A program made the position numbers and the translations under genes. A stretch of 64,000 nucleotides of DNA from Atopobiaceae bacterium. Its GTDB lineage: Bacteria; Actinomycetota; Coriobacteriia; Coriobacteriales; Atopobiaceae. The first letter of the stretch is position 1; every line of letters starts with the position of its first letter. This document shows positions 48,601 to 55,986 of this stretch, in pieces. Where the stretch lies: NCBI GenBank assembly GCA_022483015.1, contig JAKVOB010000001.1, forward strand, positions 248,001-312,000. The letters run 5' to 3'. The notes under the pieces are model-generated. The model had not been told where the DNA came from, ran no database searches, and worked only from the letters and a program-made list of their open reading frames with translations.

Positions 48601-49009
48601 CACCGAGACGGGCACGTGGAGCTGGACAGGCAGGCTCTGCTCGTCCCAGCCCCTGGTCAACCCCATATCCGTCATGTATGACGGCAAGGTATACGTGATG
48701 GCCCTCACGGGAGACGCGGACGGCATCCTCGTCTTCCGTTCGACGGACGTCAGCACGCCCGAGCCGGACTCACCCACGACCGCGACATCACCTGACTCCC
48801 CCGCCGCGACGTCCGTCACGAGCGCAGTGACGCAGGTAGGAGAGGACGTCACGGACGACCAGCAGGCAACGCCCGCGGCCATCCCCCGCACCGCGGACAC
48901 GACCCTGCCATGGGTCCCCCGTGCGCTCGCCCTGGCAGGGGTGGGGCTCATGGGCATCGCCCTGGCTCGGCGGCGGCCAGCACGAACACGAGGGACACGG
49001 CCCCGCTGA
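45638..49009 (+). CDS. secreted subtilisin-like serine protease with beta-rich C-terminal region
   Basis: 1,123 residues with a signal peptide (LATLTLVVAAILAATIAAPS ending at ALAEG), an acidic propeptide-like stretch, and an S8 catalytic domain: Asp in VVAVIDGGVDGTN, His in SDHATHIAGIMAAC, Ser in ATGTSMAAPTVAGAVAVVA. A long insertion of about 230 residues, rich in Thr/Ser, separates the His and Ser blocks. The region after residue 770 has Kelch-like repeats. The C-terminus has AAIPRTADT, a membrane helix and a basic tail, so it is probably anchored at the surface. GGAGG precedes the ATG. It may process host or bacterial surface proteins; the substrate is unknown. Confidence 0.87.
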   Translation: MSPRRRLATLTLVVAAILAATIAAPSTALAEGRSIACMGRDTAAATVADQPDDLVWESLMDLPTGTVDDSYTTKTDALEATSDEGGTTLVLVTSETLSSEDLTCQLEQRDDVLFADEDEATDAETDDDQVTTQGDTTSQDDSDVVSPSRTYLSYQWFLKNTGLMASGVAGADIDLPSTTTRGSGTVVAVIDGGVDGTNPNLAANMVDLTTYPGLQSETGCGTWGYDATTSGSDHSQIVASDHATHIAGIMAACGTGGVEGIASNAKIVSVQASPMPASLIRGYNWLIEAKEAGLNVCAANQSIGMTMTRAVGAAYHALSDADIVLTCSSMNEGTDVDGMGTFYGPTTATNVLVVNALQSDAMAAPYSCYGQYSTCLFAPGSALLSTSTVAGSTFNAFTAAGNTRSGSTGTQALVYEGFEADSSSQVDGDIDGGLTFTRVTLDENGAPAGTSAEAAPETSSDQWFLGSGSLKVEQDGDASAALLSDPVDLSGKVASGTTLYVGLSALTDKGSSGLATVSFKLMDGTYSSPQKVCQAQYQCWRSTTSLSSVDLTQALPDDVDLEHFQMLVSIDFDGNTTDATAWLDCVGVGYGREAMVTATGTSMAAPTVAGAVAVVAAQYPSESAEEWSARIKGGTTKEDRLDDLCQTGGTLDVAKALEDPDPVPIAMSVSGRTATMSGWFFSEGDTILVNGTDVGHVSWSTDGEGRTVATFTLPADTTDGYNRFAVTTTSGNQGHAFLDVGTLERSSGYEDLTVPDETDYSDASGSSSLVATDGAIYLLQVSSAYTGATLQRYDIASDTWGDGVDVPAIPSGITSYVSYNLTAIGSKIYLMEQVMGFPTQSWLCTYDCESGTWAQSEVKGSDLSTLTLLSWDGKLCLASQHASTDTITIYEVDSSTGSLTALFDVPMETGVYTQTSITSLDDELVLFDSYSSSLMVYKNGTATSYSLPADVDKTLGQSCAIIPTKDGIMCVGLARRDGTVQTDTALLDTETGTWSWTGRLCSSQPLVNPISVMYDGKVYVMALTGDADGILVFRSTDVSTPEPDSPTTATSPDSPAATSVTSAVTQVGEDVTDDQQATPAAIPRTADTTLPWVPRALALAGVGLMGIALARRRPARTRGTRPR

Positions 49010-49069
49010 CGACAAGGGTGACGAACGAGACGATCATGGCTGCACCGGACCGTGTAGCGGCCAGCCTCG

Positions 49070-50233
49070 TCAGCGAGAGCCAAGCAGCTCGCTGCGCGCG
49101 CTCCTCACCGTGACACCGTCAGCCGTATAGTCGTCGCCGACGCGAGCGACGACGGCCCTTCTCTCTGGCGGGACACCGAGCGTCTCCCCCACGGTCCCAA
49201 GATGCCGCGCGAACCTCGGACGATACGTCTCGGATGATTTGATCTCCATGAGCTCAGGCGAGGCTGCGTCGGTGAGATCGAGCAGGTCGACCTCGACCTT
49301 GCTGTCATCGCGATAGAAACAGAGCTCGGGTTCATCGCCACCGTTGAGATGACGTTTCATGCGCTCTGCGATGACGAGGTTCTCGAACACCGCCCCGAGC
49401 ATGGGATGAACCAGCAGCTGCTCCAAGGTCTTGATCCCCAGCAGGTAGCAGAGCAGCCCCGTGTCATAGAAGTAGAGCTTGGGCGTCTTGGTGAGCCGCT
49501 TTCCCAGGTTTGCGTGGTAGGGCCTGAGCATGAACGTGACATAGCTCGACTCGAGCATCGAGAGCCATGCGCGAGCCGTGTCATGCGAGATCTGCGCCCC
49601 CTGCTCGAGCGTCACGTATCTCAGCAGTCTCCCACAGTTGCGCGCGCAGAGCCCCAGAAAGGTCCTGAACGCCGCAAGGTTCCGCACGTCGAGATAGCCG
49701 GAGACGTCACGCTCGAGGTAGGTGCTCACGTAGTTCTCGAAGAACGTCCCAAGCGGGAGACCGACGTCATAGATACGGGGGTAGCCGCCCGCGAGCATGA
49801 ACGCATCACCCGAGAGGGAAGGGTCAGCACGCAGAGCCTCATGATATGAGAGCGGGAGGAGCTTGAGCATGCCCACGCGTCCCGCAAGCGATTGCGTTAT
49901 CGCCTTGAGCATGAGGAAGTTCTGGGATCCGGAGAGGATGTATTGACCCATGCTCCCACGCTCGTCTGATGCCACCTGCACCATCGAGAAGAGCTCTGGG
50001 GCATACTGTGCCTCGTCGATGATGAGGTGATCGGGACGATTCTTGATGAAGCCCACCGGGTCGTCGAGCGCAGCGCCCCTCACCTGAGGATCCTCGAGAT
50101 TGACGTAGTCATAGCCGTCAAAGACGCTACGCACGAGCGTCGACTTGCCGCTCTGCCGGGGACCCGTCACCGACACGACGGGGAACCAGGTGGCGAGCCC
50201 CCGTGCCTGCTCCGCTATGTCCCTCTCGATCAT
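49070..50233 (-). CDS. AAA-type ATPase with DUF4143 C-terminal domain
   Basis: 387 residues. Walker A is TGPRQSGKSTLVRSVF near residue 25 and Walker B is HLIIDEAQYAPEL. Sensor-like GQYILSGSQNFLM and the C-terminal DUF4143 region (KLYFYDTGLLCYLLGIK, CFYRDDSKVEVDLLDL) follow. The end resembles a PD-(D/E)xK-like fold that often lacks full activity. Proteins of this family are abundant in gut anaerobes and have no firm function. The gene ends 60 bases from the convergent subtilase gene and is preceded by four tandem repeats at 50250-50337. Confidence 0.88.
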   Translation of the reverse strand: MIERDIAEQARGLATWFPVVSVTGPRQSGKSTLVRSVFDGYDYVNLEDPQVRGAALDDPVGFIKNRPDHLIIDEAQYAPELFSMVQVASDERGSMGQYILSGSQNFLMLKAITQSLAGRVGMLKLLPLSYHEALRADPSLSGDAFMLAGGYPRIYDVGLPLGTFFENYVSTYLERDVSGYLDVRNLAAFRTFLGLCARNCGRLLRYVTLEQGAQISHDTARAWLSMLESSYVTFMLRPYHANLGKRLTKTPKLYFYDTGLLCYLLGIKTLEQLLVHPMLGAVFENLVIAERMKRHLNGGDEPELCFYRDDSKVEVDLLDLTDAASPELMEIKSSETYRPRFARHLGTVGETLGVPPERRAVVARVGDDYTADGVTVRSARSELLGSR

Positions 50234-50249
50234 CTGGCATCGCCCCAGT

Positions 50250-50337
50250 TACCACGAATCACTAGTAGTGACTACCACAATTCACGAGTAGAATATACCA
50301 CGAATCGCTAGTAGCATAGACCACCATTCACGATTAG
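50250..50337. repeat. four tandem 23-bp-spaced repeats upstream of the AAA ATPase gene
   Basis: Related 19-base units start at 50250, 50273, 50296 and 50319, exactly 23 bases apart: core TACCACGAATCACTAGTAG with variations and a 4-base variable gap. They end 16 bases before the ATPase start and cover its likely promoter (TATATT on the minus strand between units). The regular helical spacing indicates cooperative protein binding, probably autoregulation. Four units of this length and divergence do not form a CRISPR array. Confidence 0.85.
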
Positions 50338-50514
50338 CGCAGCTTAATAAGGCTTAAGCAAAAGTATGAGACAAGACGTGCTGTCTCGTACGCTGCTCGG
50401 TACGCCGAGCTATATGCGTTCATCCCCAGCGCCGCATACACAGGTCGGTTGCCCGCAAAACATAAAACGGTTCTTCCGCATTCCCTAAAGCGCAATGGGA
50501 CAGCTAGTAGGTAC

Positions 50515-50808
50515 CTACCGGTACGTGATGAGCGTGTCGTACCTGTCCCCGCCCATGACACCCTGGTTGGGCACGGGGACGGTCTGGACGTTGAGGATGG
50601 CGAGGCCCGCCTGCTGGAGCTCAACGAGCACCTGGTTCACCTGGTCGTTGTACTTGGTGTCCGCACCACCCACCGACCCATGGAACGCCTGGCCAAACGA
50701 GCGGAACAGCATCACGTGGGTGAGACCGTCGGATGCGGGGACACGGTCGAGCGCCTTCCTTGCGTCCTGCGATGCGACGTTCTCACGGGTCTGCTTACCG
50801 AATGCCAT
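50515..50808 (-). CDS. small conserved-looking hypothetical protein
   Basis: 97 residues from the ATG at 50808 (GGTGG upstream). The sequence starts AFGKQTRENVASQDARKALD and has a mixed alpha/beta pattern (HVMLFRSFGQAFHGS, VLVELQQAGLAILNVQTVPV) like a small ferredoxin-fold or DUF4177-like protein. No catalytic motif is seen. It is downstream of the hidden small hydrophobic peptide gene and may be co-transcribed with it. It marks the left edge of the low-GC island, although its own composition is still GC-rich. Confidence 0.6.
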   Translation of the reverse strand: MAFGKQTRENVASQDARKALDRVPASDGLTHVMLFRSFGQAFHGSVGGADTKYNDQVNQVLVELQQAGLAILNVQTVPVPNQGVMGGDRYDTLITYR

Positions 50809-50877
50809 CAGAACCACCATCCAATCAAGAGTCGTCTTCCATGTCTACAAGCCAAGGGCCGCAGCCCTCCTAGAAAC

Positions 50878-50958
50878 CTAGCTCTTAAAGGCGAGCGAGA
50901 GGATCCCCGCCACGACGGCGAGCGGTGCGATCAGGATATACGCGAGCACCTTCAACAT
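50878..50958 (-). CDS. 26-residue hydrophobic peptide (toxin-like small membrane protein)
   Basis: Very short gene, ATG at 50958, TAG at 50878-50880. The peptide begins MLKVLAYILIAPLAVVAG and ends LAFKS: one membrane-spanning helix with lysines near both ends. GGAGG lies 8 bases upstream of the ATG, a near-ideal ribosome site, but it is buried in a hairpin (50959-51019). A -10 hexamer TATACT lies at 51038-51043. Short hydrophobic peptides with a blocked ribosome site are typical of type I toxin mRNAs; the function here is inference. It lies 69 bases upstream of the 97-residue gene. Confidence 0.55.
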   Translation of the reverse strand: MLKVLAYILIAPLAVVAGILSLAFKS

Positions 50959-51019
50959 GTCTGCCACCTCCAGCGGTTGAGGTCGTTGTTGCAACCGCAT
51001 GGTAGATGAGGTGGCGGAC
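50959..51019 (-). promoter_or_regulatory. leader hairpin that sequesters a ribosome binding site
   Basis: Outer arms GTCTGCCACCTC (50959-50970) and GAGGTGGCGGAC (51008-51019) match in 11 of 12 positions; an inner stem GCGGTTG / CAACCGC (50973-50979, 50992-50998) stacks on top. In the minus-strand RNA the arm next to the ATG contains GAGGUGG, most of the ribosome site of the 26-residue peptide gene. The RNA would start about 10 bases before this hairpin if the TATACT at 51038-51043 is the -10. Confidence 0.65.
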
Positions 51020-51044
51020 ATAAACTCAGGGTTGGAAAGTATAG

Positions 51045-52535
51045 TTAAGCGATGTATCCAACTCTGGACACGCTGATAAGCCCTCGCTTTACCACAGTCA
51101 TCTGAATTGTGCTGGGCGTAAAGACATCAAATGAGAACTCGTCGAAAGCAGAATCTTCCTTCTCGCCACCATCGAGATTGAGTTCGTCAAACTCGAAGAC
51201 GTCCAAACCAGCCTCCTTGAGCATGGCCGCAGGAAGCTCATAGTCTTGATCGACCAGTCCAAACACGACTAGCCCCTGCTCGACGCAGAGTGATACAAAC
51301 AGCCTCTCACCAGCACTATAAAGAAGACCAGCAAAGGTCGATCCTACAAAGCTCCCGATTAGATAACCGAAGATCGGCAGCTCGATAAGCATGGCTTGTC
51401 CCACAAAACCTGCAACCAGTGAACAAGTGCTCACGAACAGATCACGCATGAGCCTATCAACCAGCTCGGCACTCTCCATCTGACCCGATGCGACCTTGAT
51501 GCTGTTCTCAAGCATATCGATGGCAATGACGGACACAGCACCGATAACGCTGGAATCAAGAGCCTTAACCGCTCCACCAAGCAGACCGATTCGAGCGGTC
51601 TCGGTAACTGCCGCTGCTACTGAGCCGATGAGAAACCCGTGAGCTCCGCCCGCAACCGCATCAGAGCTGCCCGACTTCAATAGCTCGAGGTCAATCTCCC
51701 CAGTGCGAATCAGATGCTCTATTGTCTCGAGCACCGCAGGGGCTGCAGAAAGAGCGGCAGAAATCATCGCAGCAGTCATGCCAGCCTTAACGGAGCTTTG
51801 GAGTGTCTCCTTGATGCTGGTAAACTGCGCTGGAGTTAGGCCGTACTTCGCAGGATCGAACCTACCGTTTTTGGTATCAAGAGCCAGCTGCTTTGACTCC
51901 ATACGCGTCAGCGGCTTCGAGGAATTGCCTTGGTCATCGCGAAGAACGGTGTCAAGGTGATCAAGAGCATCCTTGTAGCGCTTAACTTGCTCGGGACGAG
52001 TAGCTTGTTCTTTAGCTATCTTTCTCTCAAGGCTGTCGCGAGCCTCATCAAACTGGCCATCCGCAATAAGCCTAACCATTTTCTTATAAATCGGATCGTT
52101 CGGATCGATACCAGCTTGGTCCAAAGCACATTGGGCCGCAGGTTGATGTCTGGCCGCCTGATCGAAGGAGACAGCCTGGGCCTTCGCCGCAGCCTCTCCG
52201 TTGCGATAGTACTTCACCTGTGCCTTGGCACCATAGTTCGTTTCAATGTCAGGAGAAGCGAAGTCATGCGAGCGAGGAGCCCATGCCTCATGCGAGGAGC
52301 CGTTTCTCAAAGAGTCCATGTTGAAGGTGCGTACGTGCCAGCACTCAGCCAGGTCGCCACTAAGGGTGTCGATTGTCTTTCCGCTCGTCTCGAAGTTTGC
52401 CAAGTCCGATTCAAGAGCTGCAATCTCCGTCTCAACCTTTGGGACCCATTCCATATCCTCGGAAGCTTGCTGCGCCGCAGCGGCCGCGTCACAGTTCTTT
52501 ACGAAGTACTCGTAGCCCTCCCTGAAATCGTCCAT
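51045..52535 (-). CDS. membrane protein with a possible nuclease-like N-terminus (two-gene cassette)
   Basis: 496 residues, AT-rich codons unlike the flanks. The N-terminal 120 residues contain ECWHVRTFNMDS, a second histidine in PRSHDFASPDIETN, and AKAQVKYYRNGEAAAKAQ; D96 and the pair Q106-x-K108 would fit a QxK version of the PD-(D/E)xK nuclease core. A helical linker (120-245) is followed by glycine-zipper-like hydrophobic segments (251-270, 293-325, 329-345, 367-415) that look membrane-inserting. The C-terminus is acidic. The partner gene ends 3 bases upstream. The pair recalls a widespread cassette of unknown function; a membrane-damaging or DNA-damaging effector is a hypothesis. Confidence 0.7.
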   Translation of the reverse strand: MDDFREGYEYFVKNCDAAAAAQQASEDMEWVPKVETEIAALESDLANFETSGKTIDTLSGDLAECWHVRTFNMDSLRNGSSHEAWAPRSHDFASPDIETNYGAKAQVKYYRNGEAAAKAQAVSFDQAARHQPAAQCALDQAGIDPNDPIYKKMVRLIADGQFDEARDSLERKIAKEQATRPEQVKRYKDALDHLDTVLRDDQGNSSKPLTRMESKQLALDTKNGRFDPAKYGLTPAQFTSIKETLQSSVKAGMTAAMISAALSAAPAVLETIEHLIRTGEIDLELLKSGSSDAVAGGAHGFLIGSVAAAVTETARIGLLGGAVKALDSSVIGAVSVIAIDMLENSIKVASGQMESAELVDRLMRDLFVSTCSLVAGFVGQAMLIELPIFGYLIGSFVGSTFAGLLYSAGERLFVSLCVEQGLVVFGLVDQDYELPAAMLKEAGLDVFEFDELNLDGGEKEDSAFDEFSFDVFTPSTIQMTVVKRGLISVSRVGYIA

Positions 52536-52538
52536 GTC

Positions 52539-53186
52539 CTAGACCTTAAAGAACTTAGGCAATACATCCATGTAGACGATAAGAGTCAGTAGATTGTATT
52601 GCTGGTCTTTCGCTAAGTCAGCTTTGAACATATCACCCGCGAAGTCCACGACCTGCTTACCACGTTGGAATGCGCCGCCTGCTAGATTTGCAGCAGCATC
52701 TGCCACGGGAGAGAGAGCTTCTAGACCAACCCTTGAAAGTTCACTCCCTACGTCAGGAATGCTCGTTTTCTCAGAGGGGCTGTAGCGAAGGTCAAGCTTC
52801 TTCTCAAATCGCTTGCCATACTTCTCGCAGAGCGCGCAGAAGTCCTTGTAGTTGTCCTTATTCATGCTGTTGTTCTCAACATACATGTAGCTCTGAGTCC
52901 CAAGCATCCCGCAATGCATACCAGGCTCATAGCAGACGTCCTTGACGTTCGCTCTGACCGTCTTACCAAGATTGGTATCGCCAATGAAAAGCACATGATT
53001 CAAGGAAGTCAGCTTGACCAGATTGTCCTGGTATTGCTTACCGTTCCAGATGACAGCCTCAACACCGCCATCCTTTGTGCCCACTTGCTTGTTCTCTTCG
53101 TCATCCCGCGCGCTCACAAGTTGCCGAAGATAGGTTGCATACTTCTTCTCCCCGTCTTCGCAGACGATGATGAGCTTGTCCGTCAT
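52539..53186 (-). CDS. cytosolic partner protein of the two-gene cassette
   Basis: 215 residues from the ATG at 53186 (GAAGGAGC upstream). The N-terminus has alternating strands and helices (DKLIIVCEDGEKKYATYLRQ, GGVEAVIWNGKQYQDN, LNHVLFIGDTNLGKTV), like a small Rossmann or TIR/receiver-type fold. Around residues 145-200 is an amphipathic Ala/Gly-rich helix region. It ends 3 bases before the membrane gene, so the two are made together. It could sense a signal or hold the membrane partner in check. I do not recognise a named family. Confidence 0.68.
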   Translation of the reverse strand: MTDKLIIVCEDGEKKYATYLRQLVSARDDEENKQVGTKDGGVEAVIWNGKQYQDNLVKLTSLNHVLFIGDTNLGKTVRANVKDVCYEPGMHCGMLGTQSYMYVENNSMNKDNYKDFCALCEKYGKRFEKKLDLRYSPSEKTSIPDVGSELSRVGLEALSPVADAAANLAGGAFQRGKQVVDFAGDMFKADLAKDQQYNLLTLIVYMDVLPKFFKV

Positions 53187-53246
53187 GCGTCGCTCCTTCA
53201 CACGATAGATTGATACCTTGCTCGCTACCTTGACATTGATTGTAGG

Positions 53247-53603
53247 TCACGGCGTGGACCAAAAGCCCCAGGCCTGCTTGATGACGATGCCACTCTCAGC
53301 GGAGCGACCATCTAGCTCGACAAGCGCGCAAACGTCGCCATGTATACCCGGATTCGCCATGTCAGAACAACGTCACGAACAAGCTTGGTGCGCGTACCGG
53401 GGCATTTGGTGTGGAACCAGGGAGGGGGATGCATTACTCCAACTTTTGCATACGGAGGATCTCGACCGTGTCAGGAGACAGAGACCATACTCGAACTCAT
53501 CAACAAAGACATCATCATGGCCAATGGCTCTAATAGAAACCGCACCCATCCGCGACGGAGGATCCACGACGGCTGCTACATGAAGGTGTAGTCTGGGCAG
53601 CAC
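53247..53603 (-). pseudogene. remnants of a decayed gene between island genes
   Basis: The 450 bases between the cassette and the helicase gene hold protein-like fragments on the minus strand in several frames: a stretch with VAAVVDPPSRMGAVSIRAI then a frame change into VWSLSPDTVEILRMQKLE and a stop, and a 37-residue frame (53247-53360) containing GDVCALVELDGRSAESG. None has a good ribosome site. Together they look like one or two genes broken by frameshifts. The original function is not recognisable. Confidence 0.4.
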
Positions 53604-53640
53604 CGCGACACCGTATATGTACTAAAGGTTGGAGCATGCC

Positions 53641-55590
53641 ATGCCCGACTATGCATATGGAAAGACCAACGACAAAACAAGGCGAGTCAGAGTCCTAATT
53701 GAACAAGTCTCGTCTCTGGGAGAATTAACGACGATCAATTTGCCTGCAGCAAGGGCATTGCTCGATGAGATTCAAACCGACTATTCCTCCGTCGATGATG
53801 TGTTTGTCTCTTCGGCCAGGAAGATGCTCAGCGACATCGTTTCCGATGGCACGATAGACAATGAGGAGCGAGCCCTGCTCAGGAACCTAGCAGCCACCCT
53901 TTCAAATCCCATATCCGATGAGCCCGTTTCATCATTTGACAACCAAGCATTTGTACTAACTGGTGACTTCGAAATGGAAGGCGGCAAAGAAACCGCGAAG
54001 GAAATGATTGTTGCCGCCGGAGGGATCATCAAGTCATCTGTGTCGAGAAAGACGCAGTATGTTGTGGTTGGTGCCAAGGGATCGGACGCATGGGGATACG
54101 GCAACTTTGGCAATAAGACCAAGGATGCGCTCGATCTCCAGCTTACCGGTAAATCAAACATCAAAATCGTGTCTGAGAAGGCGTTAACAGAGGCGCTAAA
54201 GTCCGCCAGTCCGGAGGCCACCAAAGTCCTTCAGGATAAGGCCGAGCTTTTCAAGAAGCAGTGGGAGTCTGCCAAGGTCGTCACGAATGACTTCACTGGG
54301 CTTACCGCAGGCCAACAGAGAGCTTTTGACCTTGTAAAAGACGGTCGAAATGTCTACCTTACTGGGCTTGGAGGCACTGGTAAATCATACGTTCTGAATC
54401 AGATAATTGACTGGGCACATTCAATAGAAAAGAACGTCATCGTCTGTGCCCCCACTGGCATAGCGGCCCTCAACGTCGGAGGCTCAACCATTCACAGAGC
54501 GCTAGGCATCGGGCCAGAGAAGCCTCTAGGAATCAATCCAAATCCCTACATTCCAAAGAACTCGCCCCTAATTGCATGCGACCTTATGATTATCGATGAG
54601 ATTTCGATGTGTCGTATGGACCTATTCGATTATCTGTCTTTAGCATTGAAGAAAGCAGCAGCCTTGAGACACTCCAGCGGCAGGGAATGCTGCCAGCTTG
54701 TCGTAGTCGGCGACTTCTGCCAATTGCCACCGGTAATCCCGAAGCCAGAACAGAAGATTCTCGATGAGAAATATGGCTTTCACGTCAGAGGTGGCTATCC
54801 CTTTATGGGCACCGAATGGAGCAGCTGGGACTTTGAAAAAGTTGAGCTGCAAGAAGCCATCAGACAACGCAACGCGAGTTTTGTCGCCGCCCTAAATGCT
54901 TGCCGTATGGGAGACCTATCTGGGGTAAGGTGGATTGACGAGCATTCTGCAAGCTCTCCACAGGATGATTCGATTGTCCTTTGTGGGCGGAATGATCAGG
55001 CGAACAGAGAGAACGAGCAGCGACTTGAGTTGCTCCCTGAAGAGACCACCCAATACGGGTCAAGAATCACTGGTGAAGTGACAATAAAAGACATGCCCAC
55101 CTCGCAGACCGTTTCTCTCAAACCGGGCGCGAGAGTAATGGCGTTGGTAAACAACTCTGATGACACCTACATGAACGGAGAACTCGGTACTGTCATCAAT
55201 TGTTCCAAGAGCGGAGCAACCGTGGATTTCGACGGTACTGGCAAGACGTTCGTCGGCATGCATACCTGGGAGATTACCGAACCATACCTCATCAATGGAA
55301 AAACGCGCACCAAGACGATAGGAACCTTCGAGCAAATCCCCCTAAAACTTGCCTGGGCTATTACAATCCACAAGTCGCAGGGACAAACGTTCGATCATGC
55401 GATTATCTATCCGGAATGCTGGGATTATGGGCAGCTCTACACGGCGCTTTCGAGACTATCGAGCGTTGATGGATTGTATTTAGTTCATGAGATGAGCGAC
55501 TCATTCCTGAAGACATCGCCAGATGTGCTCGGCCTTTCTAAACGACTGTTACAGCAGACCGGTAACCGCTGCTCCTGTTCCAACCGCTGA
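53641..55590 (+). CDS. PIF1-family DNA helicase with a BRCT domain
   Basis: 649 residues from the ATG at 53641 (GGTTGGAG upstream); the frame opens at a TTG 12 bases earlier inside that site. Residues 1-90 are helical with SDGTIDNEERALLRNLA, a small TerB-like module. Residues about 100-190 form a BRCT domain (FVLTGDFEMEGGKETAKEMI, TQYVVVGAKGSD). The helicase follows: Walker A TGLGGTGKSYVLNQ, Walker B DLMIIDEISM, VVVGDFCQLPPV, IHKSQGQTFDHAII and YTALSRLSS. PIF1 helicases unwind DNA 5' to 3'. The frame stops abruptly after SKRLLQQTGN; a further domain continues in another frame (next entry), pointing to a frameshift. Confidence 0.88.
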   Translation: MPDYAYGKTNDKTRRVRVLIEQVSSLGELTTINLPAARALLDEIQTDYSSVDDVFVSSARKMLSDIVSDGTIDNEERALLRNLAATLSNPISDEPVSSFDNQAFVLTGDFEMEGGKETAKEMIVAAGGIIKSSVSRKTQYVVVGAKGSDAWGYGNFGNKTKDALDLQLTGKSNIKIVSEKALTEALKSASPEATKVLQDKAELFKKQWESAKVVTNDFTGLTAGQQRAFDLVKDGRNVYLTGLGGTGKSYVLNQIIDWAHSIEKNVIVCAPTGIAALNVGGSTIHRALGIGPEKPLGINPNPYIPKNSPLIACDLMIIDEISMCRMDLFDYLSLALKKAAALRHSSGRECCQLVVVGDFCQLPPVIPKPEQKILDEKYGFHVRGGYPFMGTEWSSWDFEKVELQEAIRQRNASFVAALNACRMGDLSGVRWIDEHSASSPQDDSIVLCGRNDQANRENEQRLELLPEETTQYGSRITGEVTIKDMPTSQTVSLKPGARVMALVNNSDDTYMNGELGTVINCSKSGATVDFDGTGKTFVGMHTWEITEPYLINGKTRTKTIGTFEQIPLKLAWAITIHKSQGQTFDHAIIYPECWDYGQLYTALSRLSSVDGLYLVHEMSDSFLKTSPDVLGLSKRLLQQTGNRCSCSNR

Positions 55591-55936
55591 GACCGTTGAG
55601 AAGAAGCGCGCCGAATCGATTCGCGCAACGGGCAGGAAAGCATCAATCGATCGGACTAATCCAGCAGAGCAAAGGGACCAGGACAATCTGTTGTCTCTTG
55701 GTATGCCTGTTAATGCAGGCCTCAATATCCTGAGCAGGGAGGGGGTTGGCTCTCTGCACGAACTTATTGGGCTAGACGAGAGTGATTTGCTCTCGATGAG
55801 GGGGATGGGCCTATCAAAGGTCAAGAACCTTGAGCTGTTCCTCATAGGCAAACAAATCAAAAGACCCAGCTCGACACTCCCGTTGACCAAAGAAGAATAC
55901 GAAGAATGGTACCGAGAACAAGCTGCCGTAGAATAA
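55523..55936 (+). pseudogene. C-terminal helix-hairpin-helix domain, probably split from the helicase by a frameshift
   Basis: Open frame in +1 relation to the helicase gene, overlapping its last 68 bases. From about 55555 it reads naturally (TAAPVPTAETVEKKRAESI) into LSREGVGSLHELIGLDESDL and LLSMRGMGLSKVKNLELFL, a helix-hairpin-helix domain like that of the RNA polymerase alpha C-terminus. There is no ribosome site before the ATG at 55523. The simplest reading is that helicase and this domain form one 780-residue protein and that one base was lost or gained near 55550, either in nature or in sequencing. A separately translated small protein is less likely. Confidence 0.6.
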
Positions 55937-55986
55937 CAACATCTCAGCTCCTCGCTCCTTGATAGCCGCAACGATTGGAATCTGAC

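Noticed and set aside
49070-50233. AAA ATPase gene as a transposase or integrase
   Set aside because: It has Walker motifs and a DUF4143 end; no DDE or tyrosine recombinase residues.
50250-50337. Possible CRISPR array
   Set aside because: Units are diverged, the intervening bases number only 4, there are only four units and no cas genes.
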